Assembly (NCBI RefSeq): GCF_017591425.1
Contig: NW_024466512.1
Span: forward strand, 14,635,001-14,699,000
DNA length: 64,000 bases
Source of the DNA: Ochotona curzoniae
Taxonomy: Eukaryota; Chordata; Mammalia; Lagomorpha; Ochotonidae
Direction of reading: 5' to 3'
Part shown: one piece after another, positions 20,701-31,115 of the stretch
Numbering within the stretch: the stretch's first letter is position 1
How the letters are laid out: each line of letters starts with the position of its first letter
Notes under the pieces: model-generated
What the model saw: only the letters and a program-made list of their open reading frames with translations
What the model was told of the DNA's origin: nothing
Databases searched by the model: none
Made by a program: the position numbers and the translations under genes

Positions 20701-23462
20701 ATGGCAGATCAAGCAGGAGAGTGAGAACTTGGTCAAACCTCAGGTAGACTCTGAAAACCTTGCAGAATTCCCTACATTTGCCATAGACCTAGAATATTCT
20801 GAAATGAGACCATCTTACGGTGTAGTCAGTCTTCAATAAGCTGTCCCTGGCAGGGGAGGGAGGGGGACTGGGTTACTGAGCAGGTTACATAATCTCGCTG
20901 ATCCCTATTGTTTAATTTCACAAATCAAATAATTCCCCAGTCACTTCCTCAGATAGTCAATAAAATACCTGTTCCACCAAACAATGTACAGGACCAGCAG
21001 AAAATAACTAGAATAAGTACTAGAAAGAGACTAGGCAGCACAGAAGAAAATGTAGCCTAACTAGAGGCTATGTCTGGAGAGTGAATCCGAGCAGCCAGAT
21101 ATAGATGGAGAAGCAGGTGTTTTGGAAGGAAGGGATAATAGACACAAAGGTGTCAGGCCAGCCTAAGTGATGAACAGGTCAGGAAATAATGGGCCAGATA
21201 AGGAAAAGAAGAGGGAGATCCACAAAATGAAATCTGAGTTCCTTGTTCTGGCCAGGAACAAATAAGAGGAAATGAACTTGCACTTGACCAGTCACCACTA
21301 ACCCTTGCTTGCACCTACTGAAGCAGAAGTCGCTGGTGGGAAGATGAGTGTGAGCTAAGGTGCATAGGGAAGCCTAGATCAGGGGGAAGTTCTGCACACA
21401 CTCTCACACCGAAGACTTGGCTTCGGAAAACTCATTTGGGGCACAAGTATCCAAGGGGCACAAGTATCCAACACCTCCCTTTATTAAAATCAGGAACTTT
21501 GAACTTCTTGCAGTTATCTCAAACTAACAGGCAGAATACAGTAAAACAGGATAGTGTCCACATCTTCACAATGATCAGTGATTTTTCTGTTGCTCATGGC
21601 TTGTGTGCTCTTTCTACCAGCAACCACTAGGGTGATGGGAATGGCTTTCTACCTTGGAAATTCTTTCTGAATAAGACACATGCTCTATCCAGGTGAAAGG
21701 CACTGCCAGAACCACTGAGGGAGTCTTGGCTTGTAAGATCCTCCCACTGTGCTCAAAGCAGTGTGTTAACCAGATCAAGAAGAGATCTCCACGCAGGTTC
21801 CTGATGGATTCAAACATGGGGCAAGTCCAGGCTGATGGAGCTCTAATTCAGAACTGCCAAGCAGACGATCAGACAGAAGTGATAGATTAGGAAGGAGGGT
21901 GGAGCTGAGTTCACACTCCTTAGAGTGTGAAGTGATTGAGTGAAGCCTGGAGTAAGCACAAGGGGGGAAGCAGTCAGCTCCAGGTGCACCTGTGCACATA
22001 CTCTCCAAGCTACAACAGCCCCCAGAACTTCATGCCTGTAAAATAGTGAGACTATCACTTACTTTGAAGGTTGTCTGAAAGGTCAAGTGTAACAATATAA
22101 ACAAGACATGCAGTTTACATATTTTCCCTCACAAGGAAATAAAAAGGAATACGAATGAGAGTCTAATGAAAACCGACTTTCAACTTGCCCAACACATCAG
22201 AGCCAAACTTGACAAGCGGGATGGCCCCAGGGCTGCTGAACACAGTTATGCAGGCTGCTTTACTGCACAAAGATGCCACATGCACAGGGTGCTGACAGCA
22301 TGGCCCTTCTCAACACAGAACAGGCCAGGAGGGCTTCCCTTGACACTACCTGGTTACACCTGAGCAAGAAACACATCCAAGAGAAGATTACATAGGTAGA
22401 ATATAGCCACAACACTTTTTATTTTAACAATCATGTGTTTCAAATCTCTCATGACACCCTATAAGTTTTTCATTGATCCAAATATTGGTCTGGCCACAGT
22501 GTTCACACTGGATGATGGAATTACCTTTTCCTATAATGATCTAGCCCCTCATTGCCAATAAAAAACTCAAATGCAGATTATTCTGAGGGTCCCCACTGAT
22601 GTAACATAGCCAGTCAGGGTCACAGCTGTTGGTCATCTGCACAGAACGGCTAGAGAACTAACTGGCCAGACCATGAAAGACCGAAACCAAAGCTTGTACG
22701 ACTAGTCTTAACAACTGTCTCATACAGATAAGCTTCCGGTAGCAACTCACCTGACTTTTATCATGAATTTGATGATAACCTTGGAGAAGGTCTGATGCCT
22801 GGTTTCATTTTCCAGTCTCTGAGCAGAGAGGCAGAGGATGATAAAGAGAGCTTCTTGGGTATCCAAGTCCCCTAGTGCATCCCTCAGAGCCTACAAACCT
22901 GTCCTGCAGTCTCAAACCTGACCACATAAAGAAGAGAGCCCAGCCTGGCTCAGAGTTTGTGCCCAGCACCCTTGGTGATATTATCTTAATTACACCTGAA
23001 GAGTGCCCTATGAGTGAGTCAGACGTCCTGGGGAGCAAACAGGATCTGTAGAGAGGCACCACGACCTTCCCAAGCACACACAATCATGGAGTAAAGAAGT
23101 CGAGGCATCTGCCCGCCAATGGCCATGCCTTTCCCACCCTCCTCCACCTGCTTCGCAGCCGGATCCTGGTCACAAGCAGATGCACTTACTTGATGAAAGG
23201 TGGGACCTGATGTGGGAGAGAAGGCGAACATGTCCTTGTGCTGTCGTATGCCACCTCCTTTCTGCTGGAGCTCCATTGCCCAATGCTGTACCTCCTCCAG
23301 CCCAGTGTCCCCTTCAACCTGTCACTGCCACTGCTTCATGGTGACCACAGCCATGTGCAGGTCCAATTCCACCCCTAGACTTGATCTCCAGCAAAAACAC
23401 ACAGACTAGGGTACATCAGGATAACAGGCAGCCCTTTAAAACAATGGTTCTGGAATGACCGG
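20701..23462. other. Long unassigned non-coding stretch
   Basis: About 2.8 kb without a transposon or gene I can name. A weak sense MIR-like passage (GAGCAGGTTACATAATCTCG, 20880-20960) is too decayed to call. A 17-bp perfect tandem duplication lies at 21438-21471. Open frames reach only 92 codons. Confidence 0.45.
21438..21471 (+). repeat. 17-bp perfect tandem duplication
   Basis: GGGGCACAAGTATCCAA occurs twice, end to end, without a mismatch, so the duplication is recent compared with its surroundings. Confidence 0.95.
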
Positions 23463-23560
23463 TTTATCCAGATGCTGATTGGGACACCCAGTCCCATGTT
23501 GGAGTGCCTGGGTTCAAATCCCAGCTCTGCTCCTGATTCAGATCCCTGCTAGTGGAAGAA
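23463..23560 (+). mobile_element. C-repeat SINE 5' fragment (variant subfamily)
   Basis: GATGCTGATTGGGACACCC, AGTCCCATGTTGGAGTGCC and a good B box GGGTTCAAATCCCAGC, then TCAGATCCCTGCTAGTGG. The copy breaks off here and L1 sequence follows, so its 3' half is lost. Confidence 0.75.
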
Positions 23561-23762
23561 AATCTTTACACACTACACAGAACTAAGAGGATTCACAAAG
23601 AACTTCAGAAACTCAACAACAGCAAAATGAATAACTCTGAAGAAATGGGTGAATAAAATGAACAGACATTTTTCAACAGAACAAAACCAAATGGCTAACA
23701 GACATACGAAAAAATGCCCAGCTCCCTACCTATCAGAGAAATGCAAATGAAAACCACATTGT
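23561..23762 (+). mobile_element. Old L1 ORF2 end, part 1
   Basis: AAACTCAACAACAGCAAAAT, GGTGAATAAAATGAACAGAC, ATTTTTCAACAGAACAAAAC and TATCAGAGAAATGCAAATGA follow the late ORF2 L1 series 'GACATTTCTCAAAAGAAGAC...AGGGAAATGCAAATCAAAACC'. The reading frame is broken. A C-SINE splits the element at 23763. Confidence 0.8.
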
Positions 23763-24092
23763 GGGCCCAGCCTAATAAAGTCCTCACCTTGCACACACCA
23801 GGATCCCACATGGGTGTCAGTTCTAATCCTGGCAGCCCCACTTCCCATCCAATTCCCTGCTTGGCTTGTAGTCTGGGAGCAATTAAGGACAGTCCAATGC
23901 CTTGGGACCCTGCATCCATGTGGGAGACCTGGAAGAGACCCTGGGATCCTGGCTTCAGATTGGCTCAGCTCCAGCCATTGCAGTCTCTTGGGGAATGAAC
24001 CAATGGATGGAAGATCTTCCTGTCTGTCTCTCTTCCTCTCTTTATGTCTAACTTTCCAATAAAAAGAAAAATAAATCTTTAAAAAAAAAAAC
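23763..24092 (+). mobile_element. C-repeat SINE nested in an L1
   Basis: Head GGGCCCAGCCTAATAAAGTC, CTCACCTTGCACACACCAGG, B box GTTCTAATCCTGG, GGAGACCTGGAAGAGACCC, GGAATGAACCAATGGATGG, CTTTATGTCTAACTTTCC and a poly(A). The L1 word AAAACCACATTG before it (23750-23761) and AAACACCATATTG after it (to 24101) are the decayed target-site duplication. They also show that the L1 resumes in register. Confidence 0.92.
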
Positions 24093-24235
24093 ACCATATT
24101 GAGGTTCCACCTAACTCCAGTGAAATTGGCCTACATTCAGATTTCTACTAACAACACCTGCTGGCATGGATGCAGGGCAAAAGGTACCCTGCTTCACAGC
24201 TAATGGTTCCTAATCTCTCTGCCTCTACTTCTCAA
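24093..24235 (+). mobile_element. Old L1 ORF2 end, part 2
   Basis: ATATTGAGGTTCCACCTAAC, ATTTCTACTAACAACACCTG and CTGGCATGGATGCAGGGCAA match 'TGAGATACCACCTCACACC...ATGCTGGCGAGGATGTGGGG'. It is the continuation of the fragment that stops at 23762. Confidence 0.75.
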
Positions 24236-24479
24236 AACAAGTTTTAAAAATTAAATGTAAAACATTTCTAAATGGTGGGCATTGGTGAGGCAAATGCTTT
24301 TGGAATACATTAAATGCAGGCAGACACAAAATCTAGACTTCATAGCTGTTAAATATGTTAAGAATGAATAGAGATACCTTGCCAGAAAAACTGTGAGTGG
24401 CCTAACTAGCAAGATCCCATCATTCAAGAGTATAAAACTCCAAAAGTCCAGCACACATTCAAAAACTAGATGCAACAAA
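24236..24479. other. Unassigned stretch between two L1 pieces
   Basis: AT-leaning sequence of unclear origin. It may belong to either neighbouring L1, but I could not align it. Confidence 0.4.
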
Positions 24480-24680
24480 GCAAGAAAACCTTGGCCATAA
24501 CTAGTCAGTCAAATGAACCAGATACAGAAATGATATAAGTGGAAAGCAAGACTTATAAAACATCTTATGAACATGCTCAAGAACAACCAACATAGAGAGC
24601 ACAGATTTAAAAGATATGACCCAAAAAAATAATGACGGAACCTCTAGAAGTGAGGAACGCACCAAAACAGAAAGGTATAC
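24480..24680 (+). mobile_element. Old L1 (L1M-like), 5' part before the LTR insertion
   Basis: GAACCAGATACAGAAATGAT, CATCTTATGAACATGCTCAA and GGAACCTCTAGAAGTGAGG correspond to the L1M run '...CAGATGACACAGATG...TATGTTCAAG...CTTCTAGAGATGAAAA'. The element stops at 24680 and picks up again at 25535. Confidence 0.55.
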
Positions 24681-24979
24681 TGTATGTAATTCTGTTAGTC
24701 TGGGATCCCCAGAGAAACAGAATCAATAGGATGTGTCTGTACACACAGAAAAGATGTTTTAAGGAATTGGCACATGCAATGATGGAGGCTGGCAAGTCCA
24801 AAATCTGCAGTGTGGGCCAGCAGGCTCGATGCTCAGAGAAGAGCCAATGAGGCAGTTCAGCTAACAAAGACATCTGCCTACAAAATCCCTTCCAAGGCCT
24901 TGGGGATGGGGGAGGCAAGTGAGACGACTCTGTTGAGGACTTGAGCTGATTGGATGAGGTCCATGCACGTTATAGTGGG
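24681..24979 (-). mobile_element. ERVL LTR (MLT2-like), antisense, part 1
   Basis: Along + it reads TTCTGTTAGTCTGGGATCCC, CAGAGAAACAGAATCAATAG, GGAATTGGCACATGCAATG, TGGAGGCTGGCAAGTCC and GAGCTGATTGGATGAGGTCC, the complement of the 3' part of an MLT2-type LTR (...GGACTTGTCAGCCTCC...CCTATTGGTTCTGTTTCTCTGG...TGACTAATACA). No internal retroviral sequence lies beside it, so it was a solo LTR before a second LTR landed in it at 24980. Confidence 0.8.
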
Positions 24980-25420
24980 TGACATGGTTTGGACATGGTC
25001 TGAGTGGATCCACTCAAGGTTCACATGTTGGAAGCTTAGTACTGACAGTAGCAACACGAGGAGGGTGACGGACTCTTTAAACAGTGGGCCAAGTGGGAAG
25101 AGACTTGGCCACTGGGGGCACTGCCCTCAGCAGGCATGGTGCAGTTTTTGTGTGACCCTGGTTTTCTTCTGGAGAGGGTCATTGCAAAAGAGTAAGACTG
25201 ATCCTTCTGCTTGCTGCTCTGGCTTCCTGTCTGGTCATGTGACTGCTCCCTCCTGTGGGAACTCCTGCTTTGCTGCCACCTGCTATGTGACACAGCCAAG
25301 GGGACTCTTACTAAAGCCAAACCAGGGCCAGTACTGTGCCCTTGAACCTCCAAAATGACCATCTAAATAAACCTTCACTCTTTATAAAACACCCTGTGAT
25401 GGGGCTGATAGACTAATACA
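24980..25420 (+). mobile_element. MaLR solo LTR nested inside the MLT2 LTR
   Basis: It starts TGACATGGTTTGGACATGG and ends GATAGACTAATACA, so it has the TG...CA ends of an LTR at 441 bp. In between are GTTCACATGTTGGAAGCTTA, GGGGCACTGCCCTCAGCAGG, TCTGGTCATGTGACTGCTCC, TTGAACCTCCAAAATGACC and a poly(A) signal in CTAAATAAACCTTCACTC. The 5-base flanks GTGGG and GAAGG agree at 3 of 5 positions, as expected for an eroded 5-bp target-site duplication. The open frames of 108-134 codons here are LTR by-products. Confidence 0.85.
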
Positions 25421-25534
25421 GAAGGCAAACGTGAAGCTCATCCTCCCACACCCTGACAAAAACATTTTAAAATGTTTGATCAAATATCCAAACACCACAG
25501 CCCAGCCACATTGATCCTTAAATTAACCATCATA
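25421..25534 (-). mobile_element. ERVL LTR (MLT2-like), antisense, part 2
   Basis: AAATGTTTGATCAAATATCC, CCCAGCCACATTGATCC and TAAATTAACCATCATAG are the complement of the MLT2 5' end (TGTGATGGTTAATTTTATGTGTCAACTTGACTGGG). This piece completes the LTR broken at 24980. A segment between the two parts has been lost. Confidence 0.8.
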
Positions 25535-26588
25535 GTTATTAACCATATATTTGACAGTGTAAAAACTTTAATAAACAAAGATAGCAATAGGAACTATCCG
25601 AAAGTAAGCATAGAGAGAAAGAAGAAAAAAAATGTAATTACCAGGATCCTGAAGCAGAAGCACTACCAAGCAACCTATCAGGTGTGTAATTAGAGTCTCA
25701 GAAGGAAGCAGTAGAGGTGGGGCAGAATAGATATTTGAAAATAATGGCCAAATTTTTCTTAAATCTGATGAAAATTATAAACCTTTAGATCTCAAAAACA
25801 CAATAAATCTCAAGCAATGGGAACGCAAAGAAAACCACATCAAGACATCAATTAAATTACTTAAAATTATGATAAAGAAATATTAAAAGCAGTAGAGCAA
25901 TAAACAAGAATGATTGCAATCTGCTGTCAGAGCAATACAAGCCAGAATGACAGCTTCAAAGCGATTAAAAAAATAAATAAATAATAAAAACCTGTCAACC
26001 TAGAATTGTGTTTGAACTGTAGTCAAAAATGAAGGCAAAATAATGCCTTTTACAAATAAACACAATCTGGGTGATTTTTGTCAACAGTAGACCTGAAATA
26101 CAAAAAAAAAAAGGTATAAATTTTTTCAGGCAAAAGACACATAAATTAAGAAATTGGAAAAATAATTTTCATATGCTAATTTTAATTTAACCAAAAGAAT
26201 GAAGAAGTCCAGGAATAATAAGTAAATGAGTAAATGAAAATTACGTTTTCCTTATTAAAATAATCCAGGGATTATAAAGCTTGTACAAGTCAAATGAACC
26301 ACAATAGGGAAAAAAAATGAAATAGAGATCTCCTTAGGAAGTTTCCTATGTTGAATTTATAAATATAATACCAACAATAAATGTAAATTAAATACATTTT
26401 AGTTAATAAGAGTATACAAGTAAGAAACAAAATCGAATAGAAAATAATTTAGACAAAGCAGAAAAGAAGGGGTAAAATATATTGGACAATTAGAAAATAA
26501 ATAGCAAGATGACAGATTTGAACATAAGGTTATTGATAATTACACTACATGTAAGTGGTCCAAACACTTGAGTTAAAACACAAAGACT
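25535..26588 (+). mobile_element. Old L1 (L1M-like), main part 1
   Basis: AGCAATAGGAACTATCCGAA (for AGCAATAGAAACTATCCAAA) continues the piece ending at 24680. CCTGTCAACCTAGAATTGTG, CAAAAATGAAGGCAAAATAA, TTTACAAATAAACACAATC and CAGTAGACCTGAAATAC then follow, with ATTACACTACATGTAAGTGG at the end. This is a classic L1M series upstream of ORF2. All frames are broken. A C-SINE cuts it at 26589. Confidence 0.8.
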
Positions 26589-26930
26589 GGGCCTGGCACC
26601 ATAGCCTAGTGGCTAAATCCTCACCTTACAATGGCCAGGATCCCATATGAGTGCCTGTTCATATCTCAGATGCTCCACTTTCCATCCAGCTCTCTGCCTG
26701 TGGCCTGAAAAGGCAGTAAAGGACAGCCCAAAGCCTTGGGGCTCTGCACCCACGTGAGAGGCCCAGAAGAAGCTCCCAGCTTCAGATCAGCTGAGCTTCG
26801 GCCATTGTGGCCACTTGGAAAGTGAACCAGTGGACAGAAGATCTTTCTGTCTCTCCTTCTCTCTGTAAATCTGACTTTAATCTGACTTTCCAATAAAAAT
26901 AAAGTAATTCTTTAAAAGAAACAAACAAAC
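26589..26930 (+). mobile_element. C-repeat SINE nested in the L1
   Basis: Head GGCCTGGCACCATAGCCTAG, GGATCCCATATGAGTGCC, TGGCCTGAAAAGGCAGTAAA, CAGAAGAAGCTCCCAGCTTC and GTCTCTCCTTCTCTCTG. A local doubling of AATCTGACTTT precedes CCAATAAAAATAAAG. The flanks AAAACACAAAGACTG (26575-26589) and AAAACACAAACTG (26934-26946) are the target-site duplication with a two-base indel. Confidence 0.92.
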
Positions 26931-28070
26931 AAAAAAACACAAACTGACCAGAAGAGTGTAAAGATTCCCAGTGCAATGAAGTGATAAATACTTAAAGATA
27001 CAAAAATGCTGTTTGCCCTGACTTGATGAGCAAAAAATCACATACACCTATCAAATTCTGACACTGTATTTCATTAACATGCACATTTATTATGTATCAA
27101 TTTAAATGAAACAGTAAAACACTCAGAAATTGTTATGCAGGCCAACACGCAAAGCAACTGCCCACTATCGGGAACAAACTCACTCTTAATACCACAGGAC
27201 AAATAAGTTACAGTAAACCTGCCAATACCAAAGGAAATCTGGAGTGGCTATTTGAAGATCAAACTAAGCTTGCGAGTAAAGAATTCAGTAAGAAAACGAG
27301 GCATTTAACATCAGTAAGGGAGGCATTTTGTCAAGAAGAGTAATCTTAGACACTTAGGTGCCCAATAAGAAAACTTCAAAACACAGGAGACAAAACCTAA
27401 CAAACCAAAGCAGACAACACTGAACCTGCTTTCAGATAGTACTCCTCTTTCATTAAAGTAGCAGAAACAAGCGACAAACACATAGATTTAAATAATACTT
27501 TGAACCAATTTGACTTCATAGACACACAACAGCAAAATACATACTATGTCCAACTGCCCATGGAAACTTCACGGATGTAGTTCGTCTGGGCCACAAAATA
27601 AAGCTTAGTAGCTTTAAAGGAATCTAAATCATTCAAAATACACTTTCTGACCACATTGCAACTAGTTTAGAAATAGATCAGGTAAAATATCTGGAAACAC
27701 TCTCCAACATTTAGAAATTAGACAAATATGCTTCTAAATGAGTCGAAAGAGAAATTAAAAAGGAAGCTAGAAAACAGCTTCAGTTGAATGAAAAAACAAA
27801 CCAACATATCCAAGTATACAAGACACCGCTAAACTGGTGTTTTTCTTGGAACTTCATCTCCTTAAATATATACGCAAGAAAAGCAGAAAAGTCTGAAGTC
27901 CACTATCTAAACTTCTGCCTCATAGAATTATAAAAAGAAAAAAAATTTCACCCAGGTGGAAAAAATCAAGGAATGAAAATGACATAGAAACTAACAAAGA
28001 AAATGGAGAAAATCAAAGAATTCAACAACGTTTCTTAAAAGTGAAAATTAAGAAAAAAAATACCCAAAAA
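26931..28070 (+). mobile_element. Old L1 (L1M-like), main part 2
   Basis: TCTGGAGTGGCTATTTGAAG, ACAGCAAAATACATACTATG, TCTGGGCCACAAAATAAAG, TAGAAATAGATCAGGTAAAA, AAACACTCTCCAACATTTAG and GAAATTAAAAAGGAAGC follow the order of the reverse-transcriptase-proximal region of L1M ORF2. No frame is open for more than a few dozen codons. AT-rich throughout. Confidence 0.75.
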
Positions 28071-29194
28071 TGTTAACACCTATCTGGACATGTTGAACTA
28101 TATGTGTGCTTTATTACTTAGATTTGATCTTTTCTAAATGTTTTGAAATGAACACATTATAATAATAATAATAATTAATAAAATCTCTAAATCTTTAAAG
28201 TATCCCTCAGGAGGGTCACAGCATCTTACTTCCTGGAGAAAGATGGAGCAGGACCAAAACCTATGGGTCAGGTGGAGTGACCATCAGACAGGTCATACCT
28301 GATACTCAGGCTGCCCACTCCTCATCGGAAAGCACCCTGTACTGAAGCGATTATTCCCATACTGGCCATGACCCCATTTACATCTATATCAGCTCTTCCA
28401 TGGAATCTGTAGGTACTTCAGAAGTTAAGTCAGTCCATCCCCTGCCGTGTTGTCCTTTTCTATTTCCACTCCTATTGTCGGATAGGGTGTACCTCCTCCC
28501 TCCCCTAGGCAGCTCCTTCCTCACTTTCACTCATCCTGGCCCAACTACAAGATCTGCCTTTGTCTACCTCTTCCTCAGGAGCCTAGTCCAGCTCCACTTG
28601 AAAGGAAGAAGCCCCACGATCTCCCCAAGCCACGTTTGCCGGGTACAAAGATTATATTATGATCAAATTCCATTTGGCTACTTGTGACTATTCTAATTGA
28701 TTAGAACCTTGAGAAAAGGAGAGGGGAGTTCTTGACCTTGGCTAATCACTTTTTAAATGTATTAATGGATTCCTAATTGGCCTCTCTCCAAGGACATAAG
28801 ATTTTTCTGCGTTAAACCATACATTCATGTAAAAATGAATCCGCTATATAAAAAGAGCTGGTAGAAGAAAGTATTTTTTCCAAATAGCTGGAAAACAAAG
28901 TTACATATAGAATCTAGATTGTGTTTGCTACAAGGCGAGGCTAGAAAGGGCTATGCAATCACACAGTACTGCACTTGATAGATTGTCCCTCACAGGGCAC
29001 AGATTATCTTCTCTATAACTGTGCACATATATACCATACACTATGACTGAATAATACAAAACATACTATACATAGTGAGAATCAAAGAAGATACTGAAAA
29101 GCAAGGTACAGTAATCTACAATGAGCACAGACAGCAGTAGAAACTAGGCTTTCTTCAAGTATATATACAGATGGACACAGATATTCAGTTGTGT

Positions 29195-29200
<6 letters not shown>
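28071..29200. other. Unassigned stretch, partly AT-rich
   Basis: An ATA triplet run lies at about 28159-28180. The sub-region 28690-28860 contains several homeodomain-type TAAT words (TAATTGATTAG, TTAATGGATTCCTAATTGG) in otherwise unique-looking sequence. A 95-codon frame at 28400-28687 has no domain. Confidence 0.45.

Positions 29201-29247
<47 letters not shown>
29201..29247 (+). repeat. (GT)23 microsatellite
   Basis: Uninterrupted GT run not associated with any recognised transposon. Confidence 0.97.
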
Positions 29248-29248
<1 letters not shown>

Positions 29249-29373
29249 TATTTAATATAGATGCAGTTTGCTAGCTCTGGCCTCTGAGAGGCACAGAGTC
29301 AGTAATATTTGAATAGCAGTGAGCAAATTAATATCAAATCCTAGCTTCTAAAAACTGTTTCCATAAAAAAAGC

Positions 29374-29693
29374 TAGAGTGGGCATTTGGCCGGGCAGTTT
29401 CTACACCCATACCCACATTGGAATACCGAAGTTAAACTCCAAGATCTGGCTCGTGACTCCAACTTCCTGCTAATACTGAGCTTGGGAGGCATAGGTGACA
29501 GCTCAGGTCATTGTATTCCTGTCACCCGCAAGGAATATCTGGAGTTCTCAGCGCCCAGCTTTGGTGGAGCTTAGCCCAGCCGTTGCAAAAATTAAGGAGT
29601 GAAACCTGACAGACAGGACATTGTCACGGTCTGTCTCTGTCTCTCTGTCTCCCCACTACCTCCCACCCTTCTCCCTAGCCAATAAAAAATTGT
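29374..29693 (+). mobile_element. C-repeat SINE, variant subfamily
   Basis: TAGAGTGGGCATTTGGCCGG head, ACACCCATACCCACATTGGA, GAGCTTGGGAGGCATAGGTG, ACAGCTCAGGTCATTGTATT and a GTCTCTGTCTCTCTGTCTCC 3' region, then CCAATAAAAAATTG. The flanks TTTCCATAAAAAAAGC (29358-29373) and TTTTCATAAAAAGTGC (29694-29709) look like a decayed duplication. Confidence 0.85.
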
Positions 29694-29707
29694 TTTTCAT
29701 AAAAAGT

Positions 29708-30048
29708 GCATGAAAGTCAAGGAAAGACCAAGAAACTGTCACAGACTGGAAAGGACTAAGACACAAAAATTAAATGGAATGTGGTATCTTGGATTGCATC
29801 CACAGCAGGAAAAAAAAGAGATTAGTCGTTGAGAAACTGGGGGTAGGGGTGTGAATAAAGTTTGTGGTTTAATTAATAGTATTTTTGGACTAACCAATGT
29901 TATTTTTTTTTTTTAGTTTTAAGAAAATGTACCATGGTTATATAAGACGTTAACGTTAGGGAAGCCAAGTGAAAATATATGGAACTTAATGTACCATCTT
30001 CACAGTTCTTCCTGTAACTCCACAATTATTAAAAAAAAACCTATATGG
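29708..30048 (+). mobile_element. Old L1 (L1M-like) 3' UTR
   Basis: AAACTGTCACAGACTGGAAA, AATGGAATGTGGTATCTTGG, ATTGCATCCACAGCAGG, TGGTTATATAAGACGTTAAC, GTTAGGGAAGCCAAGTGAAA, ATGTACCATCTTCACAGTTC and TCCTGTAACTCCACAATTAT, followed by an A-run at 30031-30039. This is a complete sense-strand L1M tail ending in poly(A). Confidence 0.82.
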
Positions 30049-30187
30049 CTTCAGACAGCAAAAATAACAGTAGAAACTTTGAAATATTAGTCACGTTGAT
30101 ACATTTAGGGCAACTGACCAATTAAAAGAATAAATGCAATTAATATAACAAACTAAAAAAGAAGAAGATCTATACATTGAAAGTTAC
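30049..30187. other. Short unassigned AT-rich piece
   Basis: Possibly decayed L1. No firm match. Confidence 0.35.
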
Positions 30188-30479
30188 AGTGGGGTCCAAT
30201 GTTGAAACTCAGTGGGTTATGCTACTGCTTGCCACACCAACATTCCACATCAGAGTAACAGTAGGAGTCCCAGATGATTCAGTTCCAATCCAGCTTCTGG
30301 CTCACGCTGCAGGGCAAGTAGAAGCATGTGCCTGAACAGCTGGATCCCTGCCACGCATGTAAGAGACTTGGCTCTGGCTACTGTGGGCATTTGGGGAGGG
30401 AACTAGCATCTCCCTCTCTTTACTGCTCGCTCGCTTTCTCTCTCTTTCATGTGTTTCAGAGTGAGTGAATGAGAAAATG
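30188..30479 (+). mobile_element. C-repeat SINE, old
   Basis: Head GTTGAAACTCAGTGGGTTAT, GCTACTGCTTGCCACACC and AACATTCCACATCAGAGTAA. The body from TCCAGCTTCTGGCTCACGC onward is shifted, and the CT-rich 3' end is CTCGCTCGCTTTCTCTCTC. No flanking duplication found. Confidence 0.75.
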
Positions 30480-30659
30480 TAAAAATCAATACATCTACCA
30501 TGACCAACTGGAAGACTCGATATTGTAAAAAGGTCCAATTCCAAATTGACTTACAAATTTTGTATAATCCCATTCTAAATGCCAGTGTTTTCCTTTGGAA
30601 ATTGACAGATGATTCTAAAATATATCTAGAAACTCCATGAGCAAAAATATATTAAAATG
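30480..30659 (+). mobile_element. L1 ORF2 fragment
   Basis: GGAAGACTCGATATTGTAAA, GTATAATCCCATTCTAAATG, CTTTGGAAATTGACAGATG and ATTCTAAAATATATCTAGAA match the L1 ORF2 run 'GGAAGACTCAATATTGTTAA...GAAATTGACAAGCTGATTCTAAAATTCATATGG'. It lies just 3' of a C-SINE and ends in an ATAT-rich patch. Confidence 0.75.
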
Positions 30660-30729
30660 TATTTTATATATCTTGTATATCTTTTATATATAATATAAAA
30701 TAATATGTTTTATATATAATGTATATAAG
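30655..30729 (+). repeat. AT-rich low-complexity patch
   Basis: TATATAATA/TTTTATATAT words with almost no G or C. Confidence 0.85.
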
Positions 30730-30759
30730 GTATTGAGAAACAGTAAAAAGGACTTAAAG

Positions 30760-31115
30760 ACTTTGCTGTGGTGCCAGGTGTCCTTTGCAGACTCCGATAT
30801 ACTACCATATGCTCCATGTGCACCTGGATATGCTGTCCACTGAGGCGGCTCAGCTTTGACACTTGCACTCCTTGGTCAGACCATGAAACCTGCAATGCTC
30901 TTCATGGTTGGGGTTCTGAGTCCGGCAGTTCAATTGGGGGGTTTCCAAAGAAACTTCGTCTGAAGTGATCCCAGACCAGATTCTTGATGTGTGCTTGCCA
31001 GGATAGGGTCCAGCATAGTCCGTTGTTCCTACCGGCCTGTGCATGTTCTGGTGGTTGCAACTGCCGGATCAGCTCTGCATCCAGCCTTGTCTTCTTCACA
31101 AACCAATGGGTGTAA
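30760..31115. other. Unclassified GC-richer segment of about 355 bp
   Basis: A block with higher GC and about a dozen CpGs or their decay products (GACTCCGATATACTACC, GAGGCGGCTCAG, GAGTCCGGCAGTTCAATTGG, CCTACCGGCCTGTGCATG). It sits between the ATAT patch and AT-rich L1-like sequence. It has sharp compositional edges but no poly(A) tail or terminal repeats. I cannot match it to a family from memory. A lagomorph L1 5' UTR or an LTR fragment is the best guess. Minus-strand frames of 61-65 codons show no domain. Confidence 0.4.

Noticed and set aside
24954..25362. Antisense pair of 134- and 108-codon frames as a gene
   Set aside because: Both lie entirely within a MaLR solo LTR.
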